Of a stretch of 64,000 nucleotides of DNA, positions 25,582 through 33,790 are shown in pieces. Position 1 is the stretch's first letter; every line of letters starts with the position of its first letter. A program made the position numbers and the translations under genes. The notes beneath the pieces are model-generated. The model had not been told where the DNA came from, made no database searches, and worked only from the letters and a program-made list of their open reading frames with translations. Location: the NCBI GenBank assembly GCA_039934035.1, contig JBDTMZ010000096.1, positions 62,001 through 126,000 on the forward strand. Direction: 5' to 3'. The stretch is from Solibacter sp039934035 (GTDB lineage: Bacteria; Acidobacteriota; Terriglobia; Bryobacterales; Bryobacteraceae).

Positions 25582-25803
25582 TCACCACTTCGAGTTCGCG
25601 CCCACGAAGACCGATCCGAGAACCAATATGATGGAACCCCACCAGATGCCGGCGCGCAAATGCGCCAGCACGACTGGATGCTCGGGCGGCACGAAGAGTT
25701 CCCACATGCCCTGCCCCATAATCAGAATTCCATAGGCGATCAACAGAAGGCCGATGAAAACCCAGATCGAAATCATCTGCTTTCCATTGCGCTGCATCTT
25801 CAT
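25582..25803 (-). CDS. Small two-helix membrane protein, unknown function
   Basis: This 73-residue protein has a basic N-terminus and two hydrophobic segments at about residues 10-30 and 47-68, separated by a short polar loop WELFVPPEHPVVLAH. No family is recognised. Its ATG is divergent from the STAS gene; a TACAAT on the bottom strand lies only five bases before the start, so its mRNA may have almost no leader. The length and hydrophobic pattern support a real gene. Confidence 0.65.
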   Translation of the reverse strand: MKMQRNGKQMISIWVFIGLLLIAYGILIMGQGMWELFVPPEHPVVLAHLRAGIWWGSIILVLGSVFVGANSKW

Positions 25804-25808
25804 CTGCG

Positions 25809-25820
25809 ATTGTACATAAT
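25809..25820. promoter_or_regulatory. Overlapping divergent -10-like elements
   Basis: TACAAT read on the bottom strand (25809-25814) serves the small membrane protein, and CATAAT on the top strand (25815-25820) lies 18 bases before the STAS gene. They abut back to back in the 35-base divergent gap. -35 elements are not evident. Confidence 0.3.
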
Positions 25821-25838
25821 AGGCGTGTAGAGATATTC

Positions 25839-26183
25839 ATGAGCGCCAGCGTCACAACACGCCAAGTCGGCAAGGTTGCCGTCATCGACCTCGGTGGTCG
25901 AATCACGCTCGACGGTGGCACGGGCACGATTCGGGACGCCATCAAGGGGGCGCTCGAAAGCGGACAAAAGAACATTCTGCTGAATCTGGGCGAGGTAACT
26001 TACATCGATAGCGCCGGGCTTGGCGAGCTATCGTCGGCTTACATCACGGTGTCCCGCCTGGGCGGTAAATTGAAGCTGCTCAATCCGCAGTCCAAGGTAC
26101 ACGGCATGTTGCAGGTGACGCGGCTCTACACCATCTTTGTGACCTTTGCCGACGAGCAGGCGGCGCTGGAGAGCTTCCACTAA
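25839..26183 (+). CDS. STAS-domain protein, anti-sigma factor antagonist type
   Basis: The 114-residue protein is a single STAS domain of the SpoIIAA/RsbV type. It contains the segment NLGEVTYIDSAGLGEL, in which Ser58 is the usual phosphorylation site, and the SRLGGKLKLLNPQSKV segment. Such proteins bind or release HPK-like anti-sigma kinases depending on phosphorylation. No partner kinase or phosphatase gene lies next to it, so its target is elsewhere. It is transcribed alone. Confidence 0.9.
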   Translation: MSASVTTRQVGKVAVIDLGGRITLDGGTGTIRDAIKGALESGQKNILLNLGEVTYIDSAGLGELSSAYITVSRLGGKLKLLNPQSKVHGMLQVTRLYTIFVTFADEQAALESFH

Positions 26184-26191
26184 CCGCGCAG

Positions 26192-26476
26192 TTACTTTCC
26201 TTCGTAGGGGAAACGGTTAATGTTGCGCACGCACTCCGCCAGCGCTTCCAGCATCGTTTTCCCCCAGCCGCACGCACGGTAGGGCGCGGTGTGCTGATTC
26301 GTCTCTTTGTCCGCCTGCGCGAAGAAATGCATCGTCGGTTCCTTGGGGGTGACGAACTCTTTCACCTTGATGGTGAATTCAATGTCGCTGCCCGCCTGCT
26401 GTTTCATCATCGAGAACCAGTGAATTTGTGCCAGTTCCTCGTTCGGATGATTCTGCGCAAAGCCCCATTCTTTCAT
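26192..26476 (-). CDS. Conserved-looking small hypothetical protein
   Basis: This 94-residue soluble protein is rich in aromatic, His and charged residues (EELAQIHWFSMMKQQ, KEPTMHFFAQADKE). A cysteine pair is spaced CGWGKTMLEALAEC, which could bind metal or form a helix face. I do not recognise a family. It has a balanced composition unlike a random shadow frame and fills the gap between the STAS gene and the UvrC-like gene. Confidence 0.65.
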   Translation of the reverse strand: MKEWGFAQNHPNEELAQIHWFSMMKQQAGSDIEFTIKVKEFVTPKEPTMHFFAQADKETNQHTAPYRACGWGKTMLEALAECVRNINRFPYEGK

Positions 26477-26503
26477 CGTTGGTCTCCGTGGGTCGTCTAG
26501 ACA

Positions 26504-27637
26504 TTATAATTCCGCGCTGTTTGCGTCCCGGGAAGAATTGCCTCGCGCCACCCGCGAGACCGCATTCACCAGCTTGCGGTACGGAATCTCCGCGTACGAT
26601 TCAAACGGCAGCCACTCGCCTTCGCGCCACGTGGAGTAATACCAGCGGGCCAGCAGCGCCAGATACTCCTGCCGCTCTTTGACGCTCAATTTGCGCGGCG
26701 AAACGTCGGCCAGCGTATCGCGCAATTGCCGGTCGAGCGAGAGCGGCTTGCCCTCGTGGATCTCGAAACCGAAGCGCTGCGGCGCGCACCACAAGCCATC
26801 GCGCACAAACGCCATTTCCACCGAATCGGGCGCCAGGGACGCCGTGATCGCCACGCCGTTCAGGCGGTCGATATCGCGCGCCAGTTCATCGCGCAGACGC
26901 AGCACGTCCAGCACCTTTTCATAGCGCTTATGCTGGCGCGCGGCGTCCTCGAACAACATCTCTTCGCTCAACCGGTCGCGCGAGTGTCCGATCGATTCCA
27001 GCAGCGACCTGCCGTCCGTGCGCAGGAATTCGGCAACCCGCGCGATCTCGCCCGCATATTCGGCGGCGCCCACCACCTCCTGGCAGGGACGCAGGCACAT
27101 CGCCATCTCGCCGTAAATGCAACCCGGATGCGTGGCAGAGGGAACCAGGTCTTCCTGACAGCGGCGCATCTGGAAAAGATCGAGGAACTGCGCCTCGAAA
27201 CGCTCTGCCGACGCGCGCGAGCGGAAGGGCCCGAAGTGCAGTCCAGCCGTGCGCGAAAGGTGCGTCGTGATATGGCTGCGCGGGAATTCGTTGTGCAGCA
27301 CCAGGCGCACGTACGGCGGCAGGCGCAGCTTCATCAGGCGCGGATAATCGTTCGGAAAGTGCTGGCGCGCCAGCTCGTAAAACACGATCGAAGATTCGAA
27401 CGCCGATCCGGTGAGCCGGTAATCGATCCGCTCCACGGTGTGCCGCAGGTTTAACAGCCGCGACGGGCGCTCGCGTTCGGCCAGCAGGCGGCGCAGGCGG
27501 CGCCGCAATACGCCCGTTCGTGAGAGCAGCGGCTCGCCTTCCCGCGGCCAGAGCAGGAAGACGGCGGGGCGGTCGGACAGGGCGTCCATCGCCGCATCGA
27601 GTTGTGCCAGATCGCCGCCGAATTCAAGCGTAGTCAT
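26504..27637 (-). CDS. UvrC-like protein with degraded GIY-YIG domain and no nuclease C-terminus
   Basis: The 377-residue protein aligns by eye to the N-terminal half of UvrC. A GIY-YIG-like module covers about residues 20-110, followed by PYVRLVLHNEFPRSHI and the UvrC cysteine cluster C-X10-C-X7-C-X3-C (between CQEDLV and CLRPC) that holds the iron-sulfur cluster, then a UVR-like helical segment around EEMLFEDAARQHKRYE. The catalytic GIY and YIG motifs are not recognisable (PAVFLL, LLSRTG), and the C-terminal RNase H-like and helix-hairpin-helix domains are missing. It is therefore probably not a functional excinuclease. ATG 27637 overlaps the upstream gene by one base; GTG 27640 is an alternative. 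Confidence 0.75.
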   Translation of the reverse strand: MTTLEFGGDLAQLDAAMDALSDRPAVFLLWPREGEPLLSRTGVLRRRLRRLLAERERPSRLLNLRHTVERIDYRLTGSAFESSIVFYELARQHFPNDYPRLMKLRLPPYVRLVLHNEFPRSHITTHLSRTAGLHFGPFRSRASAERFEAQFLDLFQMRRCQEDLVPSATHPGCIYGEMAMCLRPCQEVVGAAEYAGEIARVAEFLRTDGRSLLESIGHSRDRLSEEMLFEDAARQHKRYEKVLDVLRLRDELARDIDRLNGVAITASLAPDSVEMAFVRDGLWCAPQRFGFEIHEGKPLSLDRQLRDTLADVSPRKLSVKERQEYLALLARWYYSTWREGEWLPFESYAEIPYRKLVNAVSRVARGNSSRDANSAEL

Positions 27638-28629
27638 CACTGGTACAAACGCTGGTACTCCGCGGCGGGAATAGGCGCGTGGGCCGCCACACCGAGATTC
27701 TCGCGCACGTGGCCGCTCTGCCCCATGCCCACCAGGGCCGCGGCAATTCCCGGCGTCGAGCGCGTAAACTGAATCGCCTGCTGTGCGTTGGTCAACTCCG
27801 GCAGCAGACTCGTCAACCGCGCGGGCATGTTCGCCAGCACCTGCGTCTGTGACAGCGTGGCGCTCGCAATCACGGCGATTCCCAATCGCACCGCTGCCCG
27901 CAATACGCTTTCCGGCTGCTCCACGTAAGCCTCCACCATACCGATGTTGAAGGGCAGTTGGACAAATCGGAAATGGTGCTCGGGACCGCCCACTTCGGCG
28001 GCGATCTCCACCATCCGCGGCAGGCTGAGCGCGCCCTTCATGCGGAAACCATCCCAGGTCGCCGCGCCATACCAGCGGATCTTCCGCGCCTCCACCAGCC
28101 GCTCCAGCCGTTCGAACGCGCGGCCGATGCGCTCATCGAACTCGCCGCGCTCGATGAAGCCAAGCTGCGTTTCCGGGTTGTGCAGATAGAAAACGTCGAT
28201 TGTGTCGAGACCCATATTGACGCGGCTGCGGTCCACCTGGTCGGCCAGGAAGTCTGGATCCATCGAGTGCATGCGCCCCACCACCTGTTCCGGCTTTAGG
28301 AACGACGGCACGGCGCCGGGCGTCAGAAATCCTGCCTTGGTGCAGACCACAATTTCGTCGCGCTGTAACTTCCGGACCGCCGCTCCGATGCAGCGCTCCG
28401 AACGCTGCCCGCGATAATTGATGGCAGTGTCGAACAAGTTGATGCCGCCTTCGCCCGCGGCCATCAGCGCCTCGGTGTAGGCCGGGTCCGCGGCATCGCC
28501 GTCCCCGAGATACGTCCCGATGCCCAGCGTCGAAACCTGCAGGCCGAACACGGGGCGATAGAAGGCGGCATCGCGGTACCGCGGAAACCGCTCGTTGTAC
28601 CGGGTTGTGCCCTCTGTGGTGGCGTACAT
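27637..28629 (-). CDS. Aldo/keto reductase family oxidoreductase
   Basis: This 330-residue TIM-barrel enzyme shows the aldo/keto reductase tetrad: Asp and Tyr in LFDTAINYRGQRSE, Lys in VCTKAGF, and His in FYLHNPE. The NADPH-binding C-terminal helices are less clear. Members reduce aldehydes and ketones or act on sugars; the substrate cannot be assigned. The N-terminus carries an extra 30 residues before the first beta-strand. It reads into the UvrC-like gene with overlapping stop and start, indicating co-transcription. Confidence 0.88.
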   Translation of the reverse strand: MYATTEGTTRYNERFPRYRDAAFYRPVFGLQVSTLGIGTYLGDGDAADPAYTEALMAAGEGGINLFDTAINYRGQRSERCIGAAVRKLQRDEIVVCTKAGFLTPGAVPSFLKPEQVVGRMHSMDPDFLADQVDRSRVNMGLDTIDVFYLHNPETQLGFIERGEFDERIGRAFERLERLVEARKIRWYGAATWDGFRMKGALSLPRMVEIAAEVGGPEHHFRFVQLPFNIGMVEAYVEQPESVLRAAVRLGIAVIASATLSQTQVLANMPARLTSLLPELTNAQQAIQFTRSTPGIAAALVGMGQSGHVRENLGVAAHAPIPAAEYQRLYQ

Positions 28630-28654
28630 AGTCGGTAGGGCGGGAAGGTTCCGC

Positions 28655-30589
28655 CTACTCGCTGACGGCCTTCGATTCGATCAGCGCCTTGATCTCGGTG
28701 AGGAAGTCCTCGATCGATTTCACGCCCTGATCGGCATGTTTGCGATTGCGCACTGCCACTTTGCCGTTCTCCTGCTCCCGATCGCCCACTACCAGCATGT
28801 AAGGAATCTTCTGCAACTGGGCCTCGCGAATCTTGAGGTTGACCTTCTCGTTGCGATCATCCACCGTCGCGCGGATTCCGGCCGCTTCCAACTGCTTCAG
28901 AATGGTGCCGGCGTACTCGAGTTGGCGGTCCGTGATGGGCAGAACAATCGCCTGCACGGGCGCGAGCCACACCGGGAACGCGCCGGCGTAGTGCTCGATC
29001 AGAATGCCGAAGAAGCGCTCGATCGAGCCATAAAGCGCGCGATGCACCATCAGCGGTTGATGCGCCTTGCCGTCCTCGCCGATGTATTCCAGCCCGAAAC
29101 GACGCGGCAGCGTGAAATCGAACTGCACGGTGGAAAGCTGCCACTTGCGGCCGATGGCATCCACCAGCTTCACGTCGATCTTCGGGCCGTAGAAGGCAGC
29201 CTCATCGGGAATCACCTTGGCCGCGATCTTGAGTTTCTCGCAGGCGCGGCGCAGGGCACCCTCGGCCATCTCCCACTGCTCGGGCGAGCCGTCGTACTTG
29301 CCGCTGGCGCCGCCGTCCCAGGTGGAGACCTCGGCGTCGTACTTCTCGAAGCCGTAAGCCGACAGCGTGTCGATGGCGAACTGCAAGCAATCGATCACTT
29401 CGTTTTCGACCTGGTCCGGAGTGCAGAAGATGTGCGCGTCGTCCTGCGTGAAGCCGCGGACGCGGAACAGTCCGTTGAGCGTGCCGGAGCGCTCGTAGCG
29501 GTAGACAGTGCCGAGTTCGCCCAGGCGCACCGGCAGGTCGCGGTAGCTGTGCTGGCGATCGGCGTAGATCAGAATGTGGAACGGGCAGTTCATCGGCTTG
29601 AGCTGATACTGCGCGTCATCCAGCTCAATCGGCGTGAACATGTTGGCCGCGTAGAAATTGGCGTGGCCAGAGGTCTTCCACAGGTCGAGCCGCGCCACGT
29701 GCGGCGTGTAGACCAGCGAGTAGCCGCGCTTCAGATACTGGTCGCGCATCCAGTCTTCCAGTTGTTTGCGGATGATACCACCCTTGGGGTGGAAGAAAAT
29801 CAGGCCCGGGCCGGCGAGCTCCTGAATGCTGAAAAGGTCGAGCTCTTTGCCGAGCTTGCGGTGGTCGCGCTTCTTGGCTTCCTCCACCTGTTTCAGGTAC
29901 GCGTCCAGGTCTTTCGGCGTGAAGAACGCGGTGCCGTAGATACGCTGCAGTTGCTTGTTCTTCTCGTCGCCTTTCCAGTAGGCGCCCGCGATGGAGAGCA
30001 GCTTGAATGCTTTGATTTTCGAAGTGTCCGGGATGTGCGGTCCGCGGCAGAAATCGATAAACTTGGGGCCCAGCGTGTACTCGGTGAAGATTTCCCCGGC
30101 ACGCTCACCGATCAACTCGCATTTCATCCAGGCCTCGGAATATTTCTTGAGGCCTTCGTCCTTGGCAGTCAGGACGCGCTCGTAGGGCAGGGCGCGGGCC
30201 TGGATCTCCCACATCTTCTTCTCGATCTTCTCGAGGTCTTCGGGGGTGAAGGGGGTGGGGCGGTCGAAATCGTAATAGAAGCCGTTCTCGATCGGCGGTC
30301 CGATGCCAAGCTGCGTCTCGGGATAGATCTCCAACACCGCGGCGGCCAGCAGGTGCGCGGTGGAGTGGCGGTAGACTTCGAGCGATTCCGGGTCTTTCGG
30401 AGTCAGGATCTGCAGGGTGGCGTCCTTCTCAAGCGGACGCGTGAGGTCGAACATCTCCCCGTTGACCTTGGCCGCGATGGCAGCGTCGGCCAGGCGCGGG
30501 CTGATGCTCCTGGCGATGTCGATAGGACGGGTCTCGGGCGCGACGGATTGTTTGCTCCCGTCGGGGAGGGTAATTTCGATGCTACTCAT
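28655..30589 (-). CDS. thrS: Threonyl-tRNA synthetase
   Basis: ThrRS charges tRNA-Thr. The 644-residue protein has all expected domains: an N-terminal TGS domain (IEITLPDGSKQSV), the editing domain with HSTAHLLAAAVLEIYP, and a class II catalytic core with KPMNCPFHI carrying a zinc-ligand cysteine, RLGELGTVYRYERSG (motif 2) and MVHRALYGSIERF (motif 3). The C-terminal anticodon-binding domain ends at AVSE. The upstream 154-base gap separates it divergently from an ECF sigma gene. A 670-codon antisense frame over it is a codon-bias shadow. Confidence 0.97.
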   Translation of the reverse strand: MSSIEITLPDGSKQSVAPETRPIDIARSISPRLADAAIAAKVNGEMFDLTRPLEKDATLQILTPKDPESLEVYRHSTAHLLAAAVLEIYPETQLGIGPPIENGFYYDFDRPTPFTPEDLEKIEKKMWEIQARALPYERVLTAKDEGLKKYSEAWMKCELIGERAGEIFTEYTLGPKFIDFCRGPHIPDTSKIKAFKLLSIAGAYWKGDEKNKQLQRIYGTAFFTPKDLDAYLKQVEEAKKRDHRKLGKELDLFSIQELAGPGLIFFHPKGGIIRKQLEDWMRDQYLKRGYSLVYTPHVARLDLWKTSGHANFYAANMFTPIELDDAQYQLKPMNCPFHILIYADRQHSYRDLPVRLGELGTVYRYERSGTLNGLFRVRGFTQDDAHIFCTPDQVENEVIDCLQFAIDTLSAYGFEKYDAEVSTWDGGASGKYDGSPEQWEMAEGALRRACEKLKIAAKVIPDEAAFYGPKIDVKLVDAIGRKWQLSTVQFDFTLPRRFGLEYIGEDGKAHQPLMVHRALYGSIERFFGILIEHYAGAFPVWLAPVQAIVLPITDRQLEYAGTILKQLEAAGIRATVDDRNEKVNLKIREAQLQKIPYMLVVGDREQENGKVAVRNRKHADQGVKSIEDFLTEIKALIESKAVSE

Positions 30590-30743
30590 AGGGAATTTTC
30601 AGCGTAACACGTGGGAGAACCATGAACTTGGCTGATGCGGCCCTCAGGACGCTCGCTAGTGCCAGTGCGTTCCACCACCCCTGCCCGATTGGGTGGGGAA
30701 TGAAACCATCCTTGCAGGGTATGATGGGAAAGATAGGTCCAAC

Positions 30744-31364
30744 ATGGCAGTTTCCAGCCTGGCAGGAATCGAGGAGTCCACTCTAGTCACGCAAGCGCGC
30801 GAGGGCGATACCACCGCGTTTGGCGAGCTGGTGCGGCGTTACGAAGGCAAGATCTTCCGTCTCGCCCAGCATGTCACACAGAACCGCGAGGATGCGGAAG
30901 ACGTGCTGCAGGAGACGTTCATGAAGGCGTACGAGCATCTCGACCAGTTTAAGGGCGATTCCAAGTTCTACACCTGGATTGTGCGCATCGCGGTAAACCA
31001 GGCATTGATGAAACTGCGGCGCCGGAAGACCGACAAATCCGTCTCCCTGGACGAGCAGATCGACACTGGCGAAGACACGGTGGTCCGCGAAATCGCCGCC
31101 TGGGGCGAGAATCCCGAGCAGCAGTTTTCCCGTGAAGAGCTTGGCGGAGTTTTGGATACGGCAATCCAAAGTCTGGAGCCACTTTATCGAAGCGTTTTCG
31201 TTTTGCGCGACATCGAAGAACTGTCCACGGAAGAGACGGCGGATGCGCTGGGCCTGTCGGTCCCAGCCGTTAAGAGTCGATTGTTGAGGGCAAGATTACA
31301 GTTGCGCGAGAAGCTGACCCGCTTCTTCAAGCGCAAGGGAGACGACGCTTTTGCTTACATGTAA
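30744..31364 (+). CDS. ECF RNA polymerase sigma factor (RpoE type)
   Basis: From ATG 30744 the protein has 206 residues; a GTG at 30693 would add 17 residues with no support. Region 2 (RYEGKIFRLAQHVTQNREDAEDVLQ, split by one junction here as two motifs RYEGKIFRLA and NREDAEDVLQETF) and region 4 (LSTEETADALGLSVPAVKSR) are typical of extracytoplasmic-function sigma factors. The next gene, overlapping by 14 bp, encodes a small zinc anti-sigma factor, so the pair forms a sensing module. TATGAT at 30720-30725 lies 18 bases before the start. Confidence 0.93.
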   Translation: MAVSSLAGIEESTLVTQAREGDTTAFGELVRRYEGKIFRLAQHVTQNREDAEDVLQETFMKAYEHLDQFKGDSKFYTWIVRIAVNQALMKLRRRKTDKSVSLDEQIDTGEDTVVREIAAWGENPEQQFSREELGGVLDTAIQSLEPLYRSVFVLRDIEELSTEETADALGLSVPAVKSRLLRARLQLREKLTRFFKRKGDDAFAYM

Positions 31365-31602
31365 AGATTTTCTGAGCGAGCTGAGCGACTACCTCGACGA
31401 AGCCATCGATGCCGAATTGCGCTCCAAGCTGGAGCGGCATATCACGGAATGCCCCAATTGCTGGGTGATTGCCGATACCACGCGCAAGACCATTCAAATC
31501 TATAAGGGCATGGAGCCCTATCCGATCCCCGCCGACGTGGAAAGCCGCCTCATGAAGGCGCTGGAAGCCAAAATCGCGGCTAAGCAGCACAACAAAGCGT
31601 AG
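31351..31602 (+). CDS. Zinc-binding anti-sigma factor (ZAS/RsrA type)
   Basis: This 83-residue protein starts with TTG at 31351 inside the sigma gene. It has the ZAS motif: Cys4 followed by His30-X3-Cys34-X2-Cys37. It lacks a membrane helix, so it is a cytoplasmic zinc anti-sigma factor, like RsrA, which in Streptomyces releases its sigma upon disulfide stress. Overlap with the sigma gene implies coupled translation and a 1:1 partner. The redox-sensing role is inferred from the family. Confidence 0.88.
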   Translation: MLTCKDFLSELSDYLDEAIDAELRSKLERHITECPNCWVIADTTRKTIQIYKGMEPYPIPADVESRLMKALEAKIAAKQHNKA

Positions 31603-31695
31603 TCAGCCGCGCTTCCGTCGCGGCGTCCGAAAACCCTTGCCTCGTACCCTCCCACATTTTGCCCTCGTCCTTGTTTGCGGACTCACCCACGCGCC

Positions 31696-31893
31696 GCTCG
31701 CTCGGGCCGTGATCGCCGTGTCGCCTCTCGGCGCGGCAGCGCGTAGGTCGCGTCACCCTGCGTGCGATGACCCCTGCGCCGTCACCCTGCCTGCGATGAC
31801 CCCTGGCGTGCGATGACCTCTGCGGCGTCACCCTGCGTGCGATTACACTTGGCGTGCCGTCGCCGCAGGCAGACGCTCGCTCGGCCCGTGATC
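31696..31893. repeat. Degenerate tandem repeat array with flanking direct repeats
   Basis: Units of about 27-29 bases beginning GTCACCCTGC occur at 31752, 31781 and 31827, with a partial unit at 31808; each contains a TGCGATGACC-like core. The array is flanked by two copies of a 19-base sequence, 31696-31714 and 31875-31893, identical at 18 positions (GCTCGCTCGG, then G or C, then CCGTGATC). It fills the space between the anti-sigma gene and the TIGR03437 gene. The read-through tail of that gene is encoded partly in it. Confidence 0.7.
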
Positions 31894-33686
31894 TCTGTTT
31901 CGCTGACCCCTATTTCACGCTCATGGTGACCCGCGTCTGACTCTTCACTCCACCCACCGACAACCACCACCGGAACCGCGGTCCCCGCCTTCACGGTCGA
32001 TGGCACCGTGGCGTTCACCTGCAGCACTCCGGGCACCGAACCGATTGGCGCGGCAGAGCCCAGAACCGTGGCCGTTTGACCGTCGATGGTGACGCCGATG
32101 GCCCCCATTGGAGTCACATTTCCAGCGATCAGGTTCTTCTCAGTGGCCCCGAGGAGACAGGTGCTCGTAGTCGGGATATCGGCGCACGTGGTAGTGCCGA
32201 AACCCGTCAGATAGATCACGACGATCGACCCCTTTGCGGCTGGATTGGACGTGCCGTTGACGGAGTAGTCCGTGCCCGCGCTGTTGAGATTGAGGATCGC
32301 CCCCTGGCCCGTGCCGGACGCGTCCACCGTGAACAACCCCGGGTCCGCGTCCACGACACTCACCGGGAAAGTTGTCGATGAAGCTGCGCCATAACTGACT
32401 CCCACCTGAACGATGCCTCCGCTCTTGGCGGCCACCGAATAGGGCACAATGGCGCTTACCTGGGTCGCGCTCGTGTACAGCAGGGGCGACAATTTGCCAT
32501 CGATCACCACGCTGGTCTTCGACCCCGTTGCCGGCAGGCTGGTCGCAATCGGATCTGTGCCGGCAAAGGTCACCAGGTTGGCTGGCCCCAGATTGATGCC
32601 GTAAATCGTAATGATGCCGCCAGGAGAAATGGTGGACGCCGAATAGCTCGCGCAGTTTGTCACTGCCCAGATCAGCGGTTCCGGCCCATAGACAACAAAT
32701 GTTGCCGGCGCCGAGGACGATGCCGCCGTGGGTGTGCTCACCACAACCGACAGGTTCCCCGCAGTGGCCATCAGATTCGCTGGAATGGTCGCCAGCATCG
32801 TAGTGGGACTCAACACCGAGGTCGCCAGAGGCGTCACTCCGACCGCCGCCGTGGACGTCGGGAAGAAATTGCTGCCCGTCAGTGTGACGATTGTGGCGGG
32901 CGAGTTGAGCAGCGCTCCCGGCGGCCAGACGCCATTGACGGCGATGGCCGGGACGCCGGCTGTGATGTTCAGTGTCACGTTTACAGTGACGTTTTTGTTG
33001 ACAGCTGTACCGGAGGCAAAGGTCAGCTTTCCGTTATAGCTTCCCGGAGTCAGCCCGGTCGGGTCCACCGATACGTTGACGGTTCCCGGCAGTCCGACCA
33101 AGGCGATATTGCCGCCGGGGGACGCTTTCAGCCAGGTGCCACCCGACAGCGTAATGGAGACGGTCAACGCGCCGCCACTGGTCATCAGGACCACCGGCTG
33201 GGCATTGGGTGTGGCGCCGCCGGTCGTATAAGGAAACGTCAGGGCGCCTGTGCTTGCCGTCAAGGTGGCGGGCGCATCGCCCACGTCCAGGGTTACCGGG
33301 AAGTTCTGTGGCGTGGTGGTGGCGGCAGCCGCGCTCACTACGATGGTTCCGCTGTAAGTGCCGGACGGTAGACCCGTCGGGTTGACGTACACCTTTAGGG
33401 TCGCATTCGTGGTTCCGCTATTGGCCGAGACGCTCAACCACTGCGCGGAATAGGGGAGCGGCCCTGTGATGGAAATGGTGAAGTTGAGAGCAGTTCCCGT
33501 GCTCTTGATCGCCAGGGCTTGTGAAGCGGGTAGCGCCGACCCTACCTGATATTTGAAGTTGAGACTGGTAGGAGTAAACGTGAGGTCAGGGGCAGCGGCA
33601 TTGGCTGGATTCGAGGCTGCTAGCAGCAGCACTGCGAACGTTGTGAAGTGGCAGATTAGCGCCACCCGCTTGTCAAGAAAGTCCAT
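31782..33686 (-). CDS. Exported BACON/IPT-like protein with TIGR03437 domain, probably frameshifted at the C-terminus
   Basis: ATG 33686, with GGAAG five bases upstream, gives 634 residues and a signal peptide ending SNPANAA. Two BACON-like modules follow (VNPTGLPSGTYSGTI and VDPTGLTPGSYNGKL), then an IPT/TIG-like segment near VTLTGSNFFPTSTAAVGV and a TIGR03437 domain (ITIYGINLGPA, VVIYLTGFG). After VVVVGG the frame continues 50-odd residues through repeat DNA to a stop at 31782. In the +1-shifted frame from 31948 the DNA encodes VKSQTRVTMSVK and a TAG at 31910-31912, which is how TIGR03437 proteins usually end. An indel near 31949-31955 is the simplest explanation. Function: a surface or secreted protein of unknown role. 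Confidence 0.8.
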   Translation of the reverse strand: MDFLDKRVALICHFTTFAVLLLAASNPANAAAPDLTFTPTSLNFKYQVGSALPASQALAIKSTGTALNFTISITGPLPYSAQWLSVSANSGTTNATLKVYVNPTGLPSGTYSGTIVVSAAAATTTPQNFPVTLDVGDAPATLTASTGALTFPYTTGGATPNAQPVVLMTSGGALTVSITLSGGTWLKASPGGNIALVGLPGTVNVSVDPTGLTPGSYNGKLTFASGTAVNKNVTVNVTLNITAGVPAIAVNGVWPPGALLNSPATIVTLTGSNFFPTSTAAVGVTPLATSVLSPTTMLATIPANLMATAGNLSVVVSTPTAASSSAPATFVVYGPEPLIWAVTNCASYSASTISPGGIITIYGINLGPANLVTFAGTDPIATSLPATGSKTSVVIDGKLSPLLYTSATQVSAIVPYSVAAKSGGIVQVGVSYGAASSTTFPVSVVDADPGLFTVDASGTGQGAILNLNSAGTDYSVNGTSNPAAKGSIVVIYLTGFGTTTCADIPTTSTCLLGATEKNLIAGNVTPMGAIGVTIDGQTATVLGSAAPIGSVPGVLQVNATVPSTVKAGTAVPVVVVGGWSEESDAGHHEREIGVSETEITGRASVCLRRRHAKCNRTQGDAAEVIARQGSSQAG

Positions 33687-33790
33687 TGGCTTCCGGTTCG
33701 CTCGCTGAGAGCAAACTTCCTTCACGGAACAGATCGGCCGCTCGCGGGAAGAACTGTAGGCCGGCGCGAAAAGAATTTGTGTCTGCGGAG

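Noticed and set aside
28595..30607. 670-codon open frame on the top strand opposite thrS
   Set aside because: It mirrors a well-supported thrS gene; high-GC third positions keep the antisense frame open, and its product has no domain or signal.
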